DNA of 64,000 nt, from positions 6,262,001 to 6,326,000 of the forward strand of contig OU343163.1 in the NCBI GenBank assembly GCA_910595825.1, given 5' to 3'. The position numbers and the translations under genes are program-made. Positions within the stretch are counted from its first letter, which is position 1. Each line of letters begins with the position of its first letter. Below the pieces are notes generated by a model that had not been told where the DNA came from, searched no databases, and saw only the letters and a program-made list of their open reading frames with translations. Source of the stretch: Philhelius pedissequus (taxonomy: Eukaryota; Arthropoda; Insecta; Diptera; Syrphidae). Below, piece after piece: positions 35,578 through 49,026 of the stretch.

Positions 35578-36240
35578 ATAAAATGCACGCTGGATCGCAC
35601 GTACTTGCTCCTATGTTCGATCACATTATATTTGATCACATTATATGCAAACGGCTAAATATATTTTTAAAGACGTTTTCACTTAATTTTTTATATAAAA
35701 ATTCTTATATTCTGGTATAGGCGTTTTAAATATTTACTAAATTAAATTTAGAAACAAAATTTCAGAAAAAATCGTCCACCCGTTTTCGAAATATTGAATT
35801 TTCAAAAAAAAAAATACTTTTTTTTTAAATCCAAAAAATCAATTTTTTGAAAATTTTGAAACGCAGTATTATTTAGAATTTGAAGGAGCTCGTCTATAAA
35901 AATGTAGATCATACCTAAGTTAGTACACATAGTTTTGGTTATCAAAATCAGAAGAGCCGTTTTCGAGATAATTATAATGGTAAAAAAATTTGTATAGCAA
36001 GTATTTTTATTTTTGGGGCTAAAACAACGATTCAATTTTTTTTTTTGGATAATCACCTTAAATTCCTAAACAAAATCGGTTCAGCCGTTTAGACTGTGGA
36101 TCGTTCTACAGACCCACAGAAAGCGGCACCCCCTTTTTTGGTGTTCTGTATCATCGTTATGTTAACTTTGATTCAAATCTGGATTTAGATTTTGTTTCCA
36201 AATGCAAAACTTGCCCTATATTACCTATATTGCAAGTAAA
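35578..36240 (+). repeat. Family A dispersed repeat copy
   Basis: Starts AATAAAATGCACGCTGGATC with a small local duplication (GATCACATTATAT twice). It contains CCACCCGTTTTCGAAATATT, CCGTTTTCGAGATAATTATA and ATCGGTTCAGCCGTTTAGAC, and ends AACTTGCCCTATATTACC then TATATTGCAAGTAAAA. The interior block with AAATCCGTTGAGCGG is deleted. Confidence 0.85.
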
Positions 36241-36249
36241 AATTTTAGA

Positions 36250-36845
36250 AAAATGCTCGTCTGGGTCGAACATATTGGATCCAACTTTAGGAAAAACAGT
36301 TAGATATATTTTTAATATAGTTTTTTGCATAAATTTTAATATATAAAATTTGGGTCAGCTTTTTTAATAGTTTAAATTTAAAAACATAATTAAACAAAAA
36401 TTGTCAACCCTTTTTCGAAATATTAAAATTTCAAAAAAATTATGTGTTTTACAAACATCAAAACAATATTTTTTTCAAAAATTTGTATTTGAAGGACCTC
36501 TTTAAAGCAGATTTTGATTAAAATCCGTTGAATCGTGAATGAGAAAGTCCAAAATCACAAACACGGAATTAAAATTTTTTTAACCAACAATAATATTTGT
36601 ATACCCACAATAGTGCAGAGATTTTTTTCCCAAAATCGTTAGATCCGTTTTCGAGATAATTAAGATTTAACTTTTAACTATACAAAATATATGTACCTGC
36701 CATTTTTATTTTTGGGGCTGAAAAAAGGATTAGAAAAAAGAATCTAGACAATTATAATAATAAGCTTATAAATAGCAATTTTAAGGAATATCGGTTCAGG
36801 GGTTAAAGCCATAGATCAACCTACAGATAAACAGCCCTAATGTCT
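36250..36845 (+). repeat. Older, diverged family A copy in tandem
   Basis: Directly follows the previous copy in the same orientation and repeats the order of landmarks in decayed form: CTGGGTCGAACAT, CAACCCTTTTTCGAAATATT, AAAATCCGTTGAATCGTGAA, TCGTTAGATCCGTTTTCGAG, TATCGGTTCAGGGGTTAAAG and ACAGATAAACAGCC. The right end is lost. Confidence 0.7.
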
Positions 36846-38894
36846 AGAAGCCAAGAATTGGGCTGCTAGAAGATTAGCAGTCAAGCACTTAGCTAGAAAA
36901 AAAAAACTGGTTGCTGAAATGACTTCCATTAATTTTTCTGACTCTATAATTTCAATTTACCAATTTTTTGTAAAATCTTTTTCGAAGCTCGACTTGAATT
37001 AAACGAAAAAAACAAGGTATTAACTTAAGTTTACATGTTAAAGCAACTGCAATAATTAATTCCTTCGAGATTAACTACTTGAGATATTTTAAGGTTTATC
37101 TATTACTGTGTTTCCGGCTCGAACTACCTCCTTGTTATCGATAATTTGTATGGAAATAAACCGTTTTTCCGGTTAATTCGTCTAATTCCCCTCGGTCTTA
37201 CAAAGAAAGCACGATTATTACTAAATTAAGAAGGCACTGTCATTTTCCATTGAAATCTGGTTGGAAATAGTTTAAGAACTGATTTAAGCAATATTCGACA
37301 ATGAAACACAGGAAACTATATACTATTTAAATTTCGATTAAATTTAAATTTGCAGTCTACACACATGCGGTCACAAGTCTTTACATTATTTTGTTTAAAT
37401 TAAATCATCAAATTGAATCTAAAATTGATTGAAATTGAATTCGCCCGAGATTGCCTCTATCGTTATAGAATACCGAGTTTTACCCATGGGCCCGACACTG
37501 AGGTCAACCAACCGTGACAGTCTTGTTAAAGGACGAAAATGAATACAAAAAAAAAATGTACGTAACATGTGTCAATTGCCTATTTGTATCTCAATCTCTT
37601 CTCTTAACTATGCATCGTAGTACATACACAACAGAGTTCTGTCATATAATCGTCGACGACTCTAGGGGATAGAAATACGGATACGGATAACCCAGGAAAT
37701 TCAAACCATGACGTTATCATTTTTTTTTTTGTGAAAATGGCATCGATATGGTGCGGTGCGTTGCTGCAGCACATCCCTTTAAAGAAGCCAACCATAAACA
37801 TATTCCAATTAACTTTGTAGTTGACACGGCCGCCTAAGTAAATACCGCAATCTGTTACCAAATACCTACTTCGCGAAAAGGTTCTTTATAACGGCATTTC
37901 AACTGCGATGCGAGTCATGTTCACAACTGTCTCGCGCTGCTTACTTTCATCACCGCATTTTTACGCAGTTTTAGGGATGAATTTTTTAAGTTGGCTTGAA
38001 TTTAGAGAAAAGGGATCATGTTGGGGTGGTGTCATCAGACACCGCAATCAAAAGGATTTTTTTGTTCAATGTTAGTTGTGTTTTTTTTTTTATCAACAAG
38101 CCCTGAATGTGATATGGTGTCAGTTTGCAATAATTCAGCCTCTGATTTGAGCGCTCTCGAACGTTACGGTGGGGTGCGTGCATTCATTCAATCAATTACA
38201 GTGAATTCGTCCTTTGGGGGTAAAATTATGTATGTATGTGTAGTCAATAGTAAAATTTGTATATTTACCTTGACAGTGGTAATAAATGAAACAAACAGTT
38301 GTGACAAAATGTTTTCGATTGGTAAATATAATAACGTTTTCATTAGTCCTGTTGTTGTTGTTATTGTTTTGGATTTGTTTGACGTAAAGAGTCAACATTT
38401 ATAAACGAAAACAAGGGTGACAGTTTAAGTGGTAGACAAAATTGGAAATTTAAAAATAAAATTAAAAGTGATTAATCAAATACGTCACATTTCGAGCAAT
38501 ATTGCACTCAATAATTTCAAGTTACTAGGTAACTGTCATATGTAGAAGTAACCGTTACTTTTATAATGGGATCTGTGCTGCGTTCGCATTCCAAAGTTTG
38601 CGATGTTGAGAACAGGCCCAATCAATCATAATTAAGGGAAAATATAGCTAACGACCTGAAGTAAACGGTTTTCTAGTACAGACGAGTAGAGTTTGATAGT
38701 TCATGGCAGCCATGTTTTGTATCTGTTAATTTTTTTACTCACTATATAACTACATATATGTATAAATATCTAACTTGCCTGTTTTTGTGTTGGATGACTG
38801 GTCTATAAAGGAAAACAATCTTCAGATACCAGACCTATTCTTAAAAAACTGTAAAATTTAGGATGATCTAAATTCAAACGAGGTGAGCCAAGTT
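36846..38894. other. Unique stretch, no gene seen
   Basis: Frames at 37604-37861 and 38018-38404 are not supported by any motif. The second has an antisense partner. Composition is AT-rich with a TTGTTGTTGTTATTG run at 38350. Confidence 0.4.
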
Positions 38895-39085
38895 CTAATT
38901 GATCCGCATAAAGTCACTGTTCGGTGTGGATTGTAAGTCGGGGACATCGTCGGTATGTAATTCTTCAAAAACCCAAGTGGTATTTAGCTCTGCAACAACG
39001 GAAATGATCTACGCCAAATTTTGTTGGTCCAAATTGGATGATATGTGGTTTTAATGGGATCCACAGGATCCACATTTCATATTAT
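38895..39085 (+). pseudogene. Mariner transposase remnant
   Basis: A badly decayed catalytic-domain piece. LIDPHKVTVRCGL, then a stop, then VGDIVGM, stop, FFKNPSG recalls the HP.K.TVWCG.W..GIIGPYFF block. Further on, in another frame, LDDMWF sits where the second catalytic block would begin. No terminal repeats located. It is older than the other mariner copies in the window. Confidence 0.5.
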
Positions 39086-39399
39086 TTCACCGCTTCAAAA
39101 ACTTAAGTAGGTATTATCTCTGCATCTTCAAAGAAAAATCAGTTAACGCTACTAGGGTTATTGGTCTATTGGGCTACCGAATGTGGAAATGTACCTAGGT
39201 CTCCCAGTCCCACTCCCAGGCTAGAACCATGCCAATGGCCTTTTAAATTTAATTAATTTTACATGATAGGCAGGCTAACCCAAAAGGCATCTTGAATTAA
39301 TGCCCACCAATCCAAGGGTCCCAGTTGTTTAACACCAAACTACGATTGCGATATTCAGACATTGAACAATTATGTGCATCGGTTCCTCCTATTAAATCC
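39086..39399. other. Unique stretch, no gene seen
   Basis: Contains a short CCCAGTCCCACTCCCAGGC simple stretch. Nothing else. Confidence 0.4.
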
Positions 39400-39468
39400 T
39401 ATGGATAAAACTATTACTAAACATTAAAAGGGTATCCATAAAATCTTGAGTTCCCAAAAAAAAAAAAA
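39400..39468 (+). repeat. Retroposon 3' end with A-tail, copy 1
   Basis: ACTAAACATTAAAAGGGTAT, then CCATAAAATCTTGAGTTCCC, then a 13-A run. It shares its last 35 bases and the tail position with 40096-40151, which marks a poly-A-tailed retroposon 3' terminus. The body is not identified. Confidence 0.5.
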
Positions 39469-40095
39469 TTACTTGGAAGTATATCAAGCCAGATAGGTCG
39501 GTCTGTAAGTTAATTGATCCAGCGGCCGAACCCAAGTAAAGCAAATACGAAGTACCCATTCCCCAATCTTCCAGTAGACCAGCTCACAACACTTAAGGCT
39601 CCCCCTAACCACAAAAAGAGATACCGCAGACAGCACCAGGTTGACAGGTGTTCGGGAATATGTACTTACCAGAGGCGCCAACATTCAGACGTTACTGTTT
39701 GCTGTTGTCAAACTGTGGCTAAGTAGCAGTAACGATGCGTGAACTGGCCATCGAAATCGTGCGATTCGCCTCTGTTAGACTTCTTCCTGGAGGTTTCGTT
39801 AACTCGAAAGTCTATAGGTGGTACAAATGACCCACAAGCGATATCCTCAGGCCCTTAGCATAACACGTGTAAGACACTCAGATCCAGGCTGATCTATGCA
39901 CCATAAACAAATTCTCTCCCTAAAAAGTATAAACTTGAGTAGCCGGACTTCACGAATGGGGAATTCCCTACTCGGCTTTATTTACCCTTCCTATTTCAAA
40001 GTTCAAATGTTTAAAATAAAATTACATCATTATATCATCTCCTACTCAATCCTTCATTTCTATCTGCTTAGCTCCCTCACTATTTTAAAATTCAA

Positions 40096-40151
40096 CATGA
40101 AAAGGGTAGTCATAACCTCTTGAGTTCCCGCCAATTAAATATAAAAAAAAA
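40096..40151 (+). repeat. Retroposon 3' end with A-tail, copy 2
   Basis: ACATGAAAAGGGTAGTCATA, then ACCTCTTGAGTTCCCGCC, then AATTAAATATAAAAAAAAAA. Matches the 39.4-kb copy in order and spacing. The sequence before it (about 39.7-40.09 kb) might be the decayed body but shows no readable protein. Confidence 0.5.
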
Positions 40152-41859
40152 AGAAAAACAAAGTTGATGATTTCCGAGGCCCGGGAAAATGTGTATAAAG
40201 ACTGATCTGAACTCCAAATTTGAACTGTAATATTCTAAATCAATAAAAACTAAATGTAGTAAATATGTTAATCATAGTAAGCCAGCAATCCTGCGTTAAC
40301 CCTTTTATCTACAACCAATTGATTTCTCTCCCAAACGATTACATTTTAATGTAAACTATCACCCACCTGGCCGGAAGATCACGACCTCGATAATTTTACA
40401 ATAAAATGTTTAACTTTCACACTTCATCCAAAAATAAAAGAAGCAAACAAAAAAAACAACTGCCTTGTAAAAATGTTAATACAACCTTTCGACCTTTCCA
40501 CAGAACCTCTATAACCGTTAATCCCTCCAAGTCAAACAATTCATCGCCTGCGATAACTTCTAAATTGTCTGCATCCTTAAGACCATCGCATTTATATCTT
40601 CTTCTGTTCTGTGCTGATGTGTAGGTACCATAAAAAAAAAAAAACGAATCCTAAATAAGGTGCTAAAATATCCCAAAATATTCTGCCCCATATTTGAAAG
40701 GATCACATACAGTTTAACGATGATGATGCTCCTCTTCGCCTTCAGGGCTCCTTAGGGTATTTATACCCCTTCCACATTAAAAAAAAAAAAAACAAAACGA
40801 CGGCAGAAACTAAAGCCCAACAAAAGCATATGGTATTCAATCCTTGGCCATAACAAATACATATTTCTTTCAACCTCATCGCATCGCATCGCAGCGGTAG
40901 CGGCAGGGCAGCCCCGCGCACCCATCTAAACAAAACAAGCAAATCCAAATGAATTATATGGGCAATTCTTTTTCTCTACTCAAGATTTTTTTTTTGTATT
41001 TTATATTTCGTTCCCGTCGGCCTCCTTTTTTATATAAGCAAGCAATTTCATCCCATTTAGGATATGAAAGGACATAAAATATAGGAACAAGCTGAAGAAG
41101 AAGATGAAAACAAAAATGGATCGAATCTTCTCTCAATCGAGGACCTAAAAAAAAGTAAAAGATGGACTAAGGGTGGGGGTGGTCTTTTAATAAAATTAAC
41201 CGTCATAAATAAAAAAGGATTGCTGGAGCCGAACGACGAGGACACGGTGCGGCGGGAGGGCGGCGGAGGAACGCAGTCAAGCACAGTGCATACTTACACA
41301 TAAGGTAGGCTTTTCTATATGCGTCTCTGTCGTCGTGTTGGTCGCCCGTGTGTATAGAGTCTTCGTCCTTTTACGTGATATTCATAAGGATATTCTCGAA
41401 TGGCAAATAAAGATATGAATCTCTGTCTATTCTTGGGTATACGCTTGCCACCGCCAAGCAACATTCCCCAGCATAAAGTATAGCTAACCAGTCGAGAAGA
41501 GAAAAAGTCATCCCTTTCAAGCTTGTTTAGCCAACTCATCCTCCCCCATCCCCAAACCTAAAGGATGAACAAAAAAAAAACTACTTTCTGGAAACCCCTC
41601 TTCTTGAGTCCCATAACGACGATTACCAATTTCTCGTAGATGAATAGACTTTCTATCAATTTTCTTCGATTATCGTAAATGGAATATCCCATACGTGCGT
41701 ATGATGGCGGCCATAGTTATTTAGGTCGGCTTTTGGGCAGCCCCATACTCTCTCGCTCTCCTACATCTACTCTATATCCCTCCCCATCCAATCGACCGAC
41801 CGACGGGAGTAGTTTATCGAATTGGATTTTCTTTTTTTATCTCTGATGAACGAATGTAG

Positions 41860-42260
41860 TGGATTGCAGGATCTGATTGTGAAATCCAGATGCGGTCCAG
41901 TGAGTTCAATTGACAGACACAAGCTGTAGGCCTGTGTCTTCCCTCACGCGACCGGAGTTTCAATTAATGGATAAATTAAAATTAACACAAGCCGTTTGGC
42001 CGGATTTTCCTGTGTAAATGTGTGACTCTGTGCGATGCAAGAGGCCCTTATCGCAGTGGCCCACAAAGAGACAGGGAGAAAACTGCTTGTTAATAGGGGG
42101 CGTGTAAGGTGGGTGGTGGGCGCGCTGGACATCCAGTCAATTACCAGCACCCTCTCCGGAATGGAATTATAATTGGTGTCGATATCCGATAGTGCTACAT
42201 GGATGTCCATTTGGTTCATCTGCTTTTCCGATCCCCGCATTGGGCGCCATTCATGAATGG
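41860..42260. promoter_or_regulatory. Possible conserved non-coding block
   Basis: It has balanced composition, no simple repeats and several candidate factor words (TTTCAATTAATGG, AATTAAAATTAAC, GAATTATAATTGG, GATATCCGATAG). The minus frame through it has no recognisable domain. I infer regulatory DNA only from composition; conservation with other flies would decide. Confidence 0.18.
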
Positions 42261-45200
42261 TTAGTTGTGCGAACGAGTTGGTGCTGTTCTGTTGTGCAGT
42301 GTGCTATAGATTTTCGTGCAGTAGCGTTTTTGAACAAATTGCTTGTATGTTGCTGCAGGAGCTGTAAATTGTCTGATATCTTTAATAGGCTGTCCATAGT
42401 GCGGTGCTATGGATATAAATGGTGGCAATGGTGACAATGGTAGTGGTAGTGGTGGTTTTTTGCTGCTTTCCTATATGGTTGTTGTTCTGACTTCAAGCCA
42501 AAAGCTATTTTTCGGAAATCATAGAATTGCTATACTGATGCTGATATAGGTACTACACCAACTGCTGTGGCAACAAAAACGTTCGTTGAAAATAAACGGC
42601 TCAGTTTGTATATGTTCAGTTGTAGTTTATAGTTTTGGGTTTTTCTGGTTGGCTGTCGCCTGACCGAGAATTGCTTTGGAAATAGTATTTTCCAGTTTGG
42701 ACAGGAGAGCATTTTGTATATACGATGTCAGGTATTGGTATCGGTGTTGGTATCGGTGACGTTAAAATTGTGAAAGCTAATGGCAACCAAATGTGCAAAA
42801 TCACGATAAAACATTCAAAAAGGCGACCAAAACACTGACTTGTAACAAATTTTTTGTTTCCTTCACTGAATCGGTCATCAGTGATACAGAATTAAGGCTT
42901 TATTAAAAACAGATAATAATTAAAGTGATATTTACAAAGTTGACAGGAAGATTATTTATGAATTTAAGAAAGAGTACCGGAGATAGAACAGAGTCCTGCG
43001 GTTAACCATTTACGTTTTTGTTTTTTACGTTTTTTAGTTTGTAAATTTCCAAAGAGTACACAAAAAAATATTGATTTCAAATGAGTTCTTTTTCACCCTA
43101 AGGTACATCTCATGCTGGGAGTCTGACGTAATCTCGAAATCCAAATTTAAAAAAGTCCACAATACTAAAAAACTAAAACACAAAAACATCCCTGAAACCA
43201 AGAATCCTATAATCCCAAAATACAATCGACCGAAAAAGCTCTTAGAGGAGCAAACCGTAGGAACCCGTTAAGAAAATTGAACATTGAAAAAAATTTCTAA
43301 CATATAAAACACAGTGCAAATTTTTCAATTTTTTTTTCATAACCTGAATTTTGTGAAAAACGAATTTGGGATTTAGAGTTGTGGGGATTAAGTGTTTTTA
43401 AGATTTTTTTTTTTTTTTTTTTAGATTTTCGAGATGTTGTGTTCTGAGTGTTTTGTGTTCTCGGGAGTTTGTGCTTTCAGGATTATTTTTCTTACTATAT
43501 TTAGATTTATTAAATGCTGAAATTTCATTGAAAAAAGCGTTTGAACATAGAAATAAGTTGGGTAACTCCTGTATGTGCCAAAATCCATTTTTTTTAATAA
43601 CGGAAAACAACTATTCTCCCCGCCAATGTCACTGTAAGGCGGATTTTACTATAATTTCAATCTTTAATAATCATCTTTAGAAATTGGAAATTATAAATGA
43701 AAAAAACGTTCTTCAATTAAAGAAATTCAATATGGTTAAAAGAGTGAAAACCTCTTAAGCAAATTCGAAATCAAATTACTACTTTCAGGCAGTCGTAAAA
43801 TTGAAAATCCACAAATGGCAACCTTCTAAGGGTATATAGGTGGGTAGGTGGGTAACCCTAATCAACATGCACGTCGCACCTTCAACGAGTGATTTGCTAA
43901 CAAATCATTGAAATACTTCATCACTTAACAAAAAATACACCCACACATCTAAATATATATTTGTTCCATCTCAAAATGGTTGTCTTTTCCACATCTTCAA
44001 TTACTAATCGCTGTTGAGTACCTTTCTTAAAAAAAAAACTGAAGAAAAAAATTCCAGCAACGTCAACATGATCTCTTCAAAAATCCCTTTGTCCTGCAGT
44101 CACATCCCTTTCCTCGCAATTCTCAATTCCATCATCCATTCTGCTACCACACAGTAGCACCACAATATGTGATGTCTCTCACTAAAAAAAAAAAAAAAAA
44201 TATGTTTGCATATATTGCTGTCAAACAAAGGGACCTCCATCGTTTTTCCTTTACTTCTCATTTTAATTTCTTACGCCTCTTTCTTTTTTGCACGTAATTT
44301 CATATATTTGAAGTGAAAAGCCGACTTCAACTCAACAAAAAAAAAAAAAAAAGAAAAACGAAAAATACAAATTTTCATGCCGATGAAGTGCCGATAGCAG
44401 TAGGATCTTTTCTTTATCCTTCTCTCACAAAAATAAATAGGTATATACGCATATAAAATATTTCTGTGAAATGGAATCGGGTGCCAGACCTCCCGATCAA
44501 AAAAAAAGCACCCATTCCATTGAGTGCCCCACATGATTCAATTAAATCAAATTGAAACGAAAGGACACGTGTTTTGAATTCATAATGCGCCGCCCGCCCC
44601 TTAGGGACATATTATTCTCTCGCTTTTGTACAAGAAATAGCTAGTTATGTGCCTTCAGCAGACATACATTCATCCATGTATGTGTGTTTATCCCTACATA
44701 TCACCAACAGGATCAGGGACACAGGATACTGACTCAACTGAAGTTTCCACTGGATTGCTGAGTGATTTTCGAGCGTGGAGATTATATAAAGGAAGAAGAG
44801 TGCGAGGGAGGGGGATTTTGGGGCCGATTTACAGATTGTTTGCCTTGTTTAAGTGTGAAAAACGCTTTAACGTGTTAATGAAGTCATGTATAGTGTGTGC
44901 AGAGAGTGAGTTGACGGCAGGATGGGGCGTCAGGCAATTACAAGGACTCTTTAGCTGTATCTGCATTGTCAGCGCTGAGAAAAGTTGGTTGCCTTTTTAT
45001 TTTTTTGTTTTCTTTATTCTTTTTTAAACAACCAGCAGTTGCACACATCCTGTGCAATATGTTGTGCATAAATTTCTACTCTTAAAAGTGTTTGTTATCC
45101 ATTTTTTTTTTATTTTCCGTGAGATGGGGTTTTTTGTTGTGTTGTGTGTTCAGAATCAGAATCCTTGCCATCCACCATTTTCATCCTTGACAAATCACTC

Positions 45201-45638
45201 AAATGAAGTTTAACTAAGCGGAAAAATTATAAGCAAATTAATTTGTGAAACAAAAACTTTTCCCTTTCGGATTTTTCGTTTGGTTCCGTTGTGCTTCTGC
45301 TGTGCCTCTCTTCGAGCGTGGCAAACATTTCAGAGAACCCAGAGTCCTTAAATCCTTTCACGCCCTTCCGTCTTTCTGGCTCTGCCCGATTGTTATAGGT
45401 TCTTTTACATATAATTTTTTTGCCATCACCCCCTACACCACCACTTGACTAATCAGATTATGTCGCTTTTCGCAGTTTTAGCTGTAAAATGCAACTAAAA
45501 GTCTTCGTCTCGTTTTTGGATAGTTTTAAACTTTTGTGTCATATAAAAGGGCGATGCAGAGAGAACGACCGACATAAAAGTCCTGTAGTTCTGCCATGAA
45601 CACTGCGTAGAGCTTAGTTCCGTTAGTGGTTACCAAAA

Positions 45639-45690
45639 GGTCCCGGTCCCAGTCCCAGTACCAGTGCCAGTGCCGATCTCAGTCCGGGTC
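45639..45690. repeat. Hexamer array (CCAGTC/CCAGTG)n
   Basis: About seven imperfect units from GGTCCCGGTCCCAGTCCCAG to CAGTGCCAGTGCCGATC. The frames across it (45630-45942) are its translations. Confidence 0.85.
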
Positions 45691-46819
45691 TCTATCCAAT
45701 CCATCCTTGGGCTTAGTGTGTTCTGCTGTGATAGCATTTTGTGCAAAACTTTCACACTCTTTCCTGTAGTTTGTCCTCTCTTTTCTACCATGCCCCCGCT
45801 CAGTTTCTTCATATTGCATAATCACATCAAAATCGGTCTTTTAGAGGCCGGTATATATTTTTATCGCTACACAGATCGCTCAATGCGGTCGGTGTGCAAA
45901 ATGGGGATGTGTGTTTTTGAACGTTTGTTGGGTGATGGCTGACTGAGGGAACTCACGCAAACCTTGGACCTTGGCTGGCAACCATGTTATGAGAACCTAC
46001 GTAAATATTCGAAATAACGCCGCTGCTAACTTAAACACATACGAATAGATTTCTGTATCGCTGACTAGGTACCCTATTATACAGTGAAATAGACTGTGTG
46101 TGTGGGTGTGTCAGTTAATCTGCTAAGGGATATTGAACTTCAAGGCAAAAAGCTGGCGATTTGCGATGGGGAACAATTGGCTTTATGCCCTCTATATACC
46201 AAAAAGTCAATTTATTTGCCAAACGTGATTACACACTGGACTGGTTTGCCTATAGATTTAGGGGAAGATAATTTTACGAAGTCACTTGTAAGTTTATGGT
46301 TCATCAAAACTGAACTGATGAAATGAAGGTTTGGTGATTGGAATAAGGTTTAATATATGGGGTATAATATAAGTATATGGATGTATCTATCCAATAAAGT
46401 AAAATCCGTTGGACTAATTAGACTTTTGGAAGGAACATTTTGGTAGATTTGAAATTAAGTTGTGTTTTTTTTTTAATGAAAACAGTTTCGTTTAAAAGTT
46501 AATTTTTTTGTTCAATTCTATTCGGAAATATTGACTGGAATGAAATCAGTAAACAAGTTTTAAAATTAGGGGTAAAACTATAGGCCTTTTCATTGGCTTA
46601 AACACGCTTTAGAATACAGGGACTGACAATCACAAAAAGTGCTTTGGTGGCATGGGAAAGCATAAAAAATATTCTCAAATTAAATGCTATCAAGTGGTAG
46701 ATATTTGTGTCGAGAATGTCTGAATGGGTTGGGCTAGAAATTTGTGGGCTTATAATCAATAGTTTTTTACAGGTGGGACATTGAACTAACATTTTCCAAG
46801 CAGAAATTAAACATGTAGG

Positions 46820-46884
46820 GAAATATCCGGCTCGAAGGACCAACATTTTGTATTCAACTTTTGATGCTTCGAGCCGGATATTTC
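46820..46884. repeat. Perfect 18-bp inverted repeat, hairpin-forming
   Basis: Left arm GAAATATCCGGCTCGAAG (46820-46837) and right arm CTTCGAGCCGGATATTTC (46867-46884) are exact reverse complements, separated by a 29-base loop. The arms contain CCGGATATT, the core word of the repeat at 59.2 and 60.1 kb, so this may be a relic of that family. It is too long-looped for a typical miRNA precursor unless more pairing is present. Confidence 0.85.
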
Positions 46885-49026
46885 GGGATATTATCAAATA
46901 GCTTTCCTTATAAGGGGCTCAATCTTCATATAACCTACACGATTTATGTCGTAATAAAAACATTTTGGGAGATGATCCGAATGCCCAACATGCGGTTCTC
47001 TTTAGTTGACATATAGTTGCGTTGACAGGGGGGAAATTTCGGAAAAAATAATTACAACGAAAATATTGGCGTCATGTCATACAGATTAGTCACCCTAAAT
47101 TTCCACGACATAAGCTCCGTACTTCTATAGATGTGTTTAAATATAGGTTGAGGGAACCAGGGAAGAAAAATAAGTGTGATACTTAATTTGGCAGAAGCAT
47201 TGATGTACTTAAATAAGCCTACCTGGGCTTTATTGTGATGGAAATAGTTATCGAAAATACAACTAAAATGGAAGTGGAAGTCAAAACATCACAATTTTTG
47301 AAAGAATTCTGAAGAGCAGATAGCCCAAACTGTTACTTGGAAATTAAAATTTAACCCAGCTCGCAACCTGTGATACCTAAGATTTCTAAGCTAAGAAGAC
47401 ACCTGGATATTCTTGGTCACTGAGTAAACTGCAAATTCTTCAGTTGCTTTAAACAAAAAAAAAGATTAGTCTCATGTAGCTCTAGTTGGGTCAAAATAGA
47501 TTGTAGCTTCTATAAGGTTTCGATAAGGTCTCATCCAAGCTTAAACGACTTGCCGAATCCGTATCGACGTTGAAATGTTAGCTATTTATATTTTCTAAGA
47601 TTTTTTTTCGAAATCAAAAGTATTAGTGCGAACTTAAGACTAATAGACATATCGAGGAGATTTTATGATAAGTTTTTGTGTGTATTTGAAAAATGTATGG
47701 CGGGTTAACATTTATGATGTAGTTTTCTCTCTTAGTAGGGATTTTGTGATATGGATCAATCATCAGTCTGTTGATAAATGATTTAAGGCTTTCACACAAT
47801 TAGGCAGAGAAAAATCATCTAAGATGTGTTAAAGAGACTTTAGTGGAGAGGGTAAAGATTTCGAATATTAAGACATTCTGTATCCTTTTGAACTTTTCAG
47901 AACCAAAATAAGCTTATTAGTTTCCAAGTATCAGACAAAGTAAGAGAAATCGGGTTTAAAATCAGATAAAGTCATAGCGTTAAAATCATAAGACAAAAGG
48001 CCCTATTAATATCAATTTTCTGTCTGAAGTAGACATCTTGCATCTTGCTCATCTTCATATTTCTTATGTTTGTTTTTCAAGGTTGATAGGGGGAGAATTC
48101 ATTTTGACCATATAAACTTATATCCATCGCAATCCTTTGCATATTAACATATCTCCAAAATGCCTATCTAATTCTCCCCTTTCAACTTGAATCTGAAGAA
48201 ATGCGAAGTATTTGTCGAAAATTAATTCACTCGAAGGACATCCATTGCAGAGTTATCAACAAATAAACAACCAACCCCTCTCTCTACTTGACATGTTCTA
48301 AAATGACCATTCAATTAACCTCATGCCATCTATCCATCTCCAGATATACATTCATATACATATCTCGCACTCAAGCATTTACATATCTTAAATGCTAATC
48401 AATGAACTAACCCTTATATATTTGGCCTTTGTATCCATTCGACCCTCCGGTCAATTAAGCCGCACAACAGCTATACTTGTACTACGAACGAAACGACCGA
48501 CTATACAATATGTATGGGATACTGCAGTAGAAAATTTCCACTTCAATGAGCCATCAAAAATACATATAGACATCCATTTCAGTTTATACTAAAATATACC
48601 CCCGAACTAATCAACCCTCCCGAAAGTAATACCAAGCGAGCAGGACATTTTATATAGCATGGAGACCCCATCACGAAAAACAAGAAAAAAATAATAAAAA
48701 AAAAGGATATTCTAAATGCGACCATTCAAATAAATGGACCGTTGCACGCCTGTCACGGTGATTATCCTTTTTGCAATCATTGCAAACCTGCATCGTGCAA
48801 TTCGTAAAGGGTCATCCCGGCTAAAGGCACACAAACTGACAAACAAACAAGCTTAAAAAAATATCCTCCAAGGACCAGTAAACAATAAAAACGAAAACAC
48901 TGATTTTTATGGGAACACTTTGCTTGATATGGTGAAGCAATAAAACCTCCAATTACCTACCCTCTTTAAATAAGGACGATTTTATTTTATGAAACAAAAA
49001 AAAAAATTGGAAAAAAACGAACTTAC
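46885..49026. other. Unique stretch, no gene seen
   Basis: No open frame above noise apart from 48392-48592, which has no domain. Composition is AT-rich with few long runs. On the minus strand this is the beginning of the putative intron downstream of the 49027-49173 exon. Confidence 0.4.

Larger units (their letters stand above)
40152..46819. other. Long unique non-coding stretch
   Basis: Nearly 6.7 kb with no transposon that I can read. Open frames (such as 41944-42240, 44271-44534, 44647-45027, 45664-45942) are numerous, short, overlapping in antisense and without domains. It contains TGGTGGTGG-type and AAAAAA runs and an ATATAAAAGGGCG TATA-like word at 45541. The block 41860-42260 is compositionally the most gene-like or enhancer-like. 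Confidence 0.4.

Noticed and set aside
44647..45027. 126-codon frame as a gene
   Set aside because: No domain, crosses compositionally mixed DNA, ends in a translated T-run.
45541..45600. ATATAAAAGGGCG as a TATA promoter
   Set aside because: No initiator at the right distance, no leader or open frame follows, and TATA-like words are frequent in AT-rich DNA.
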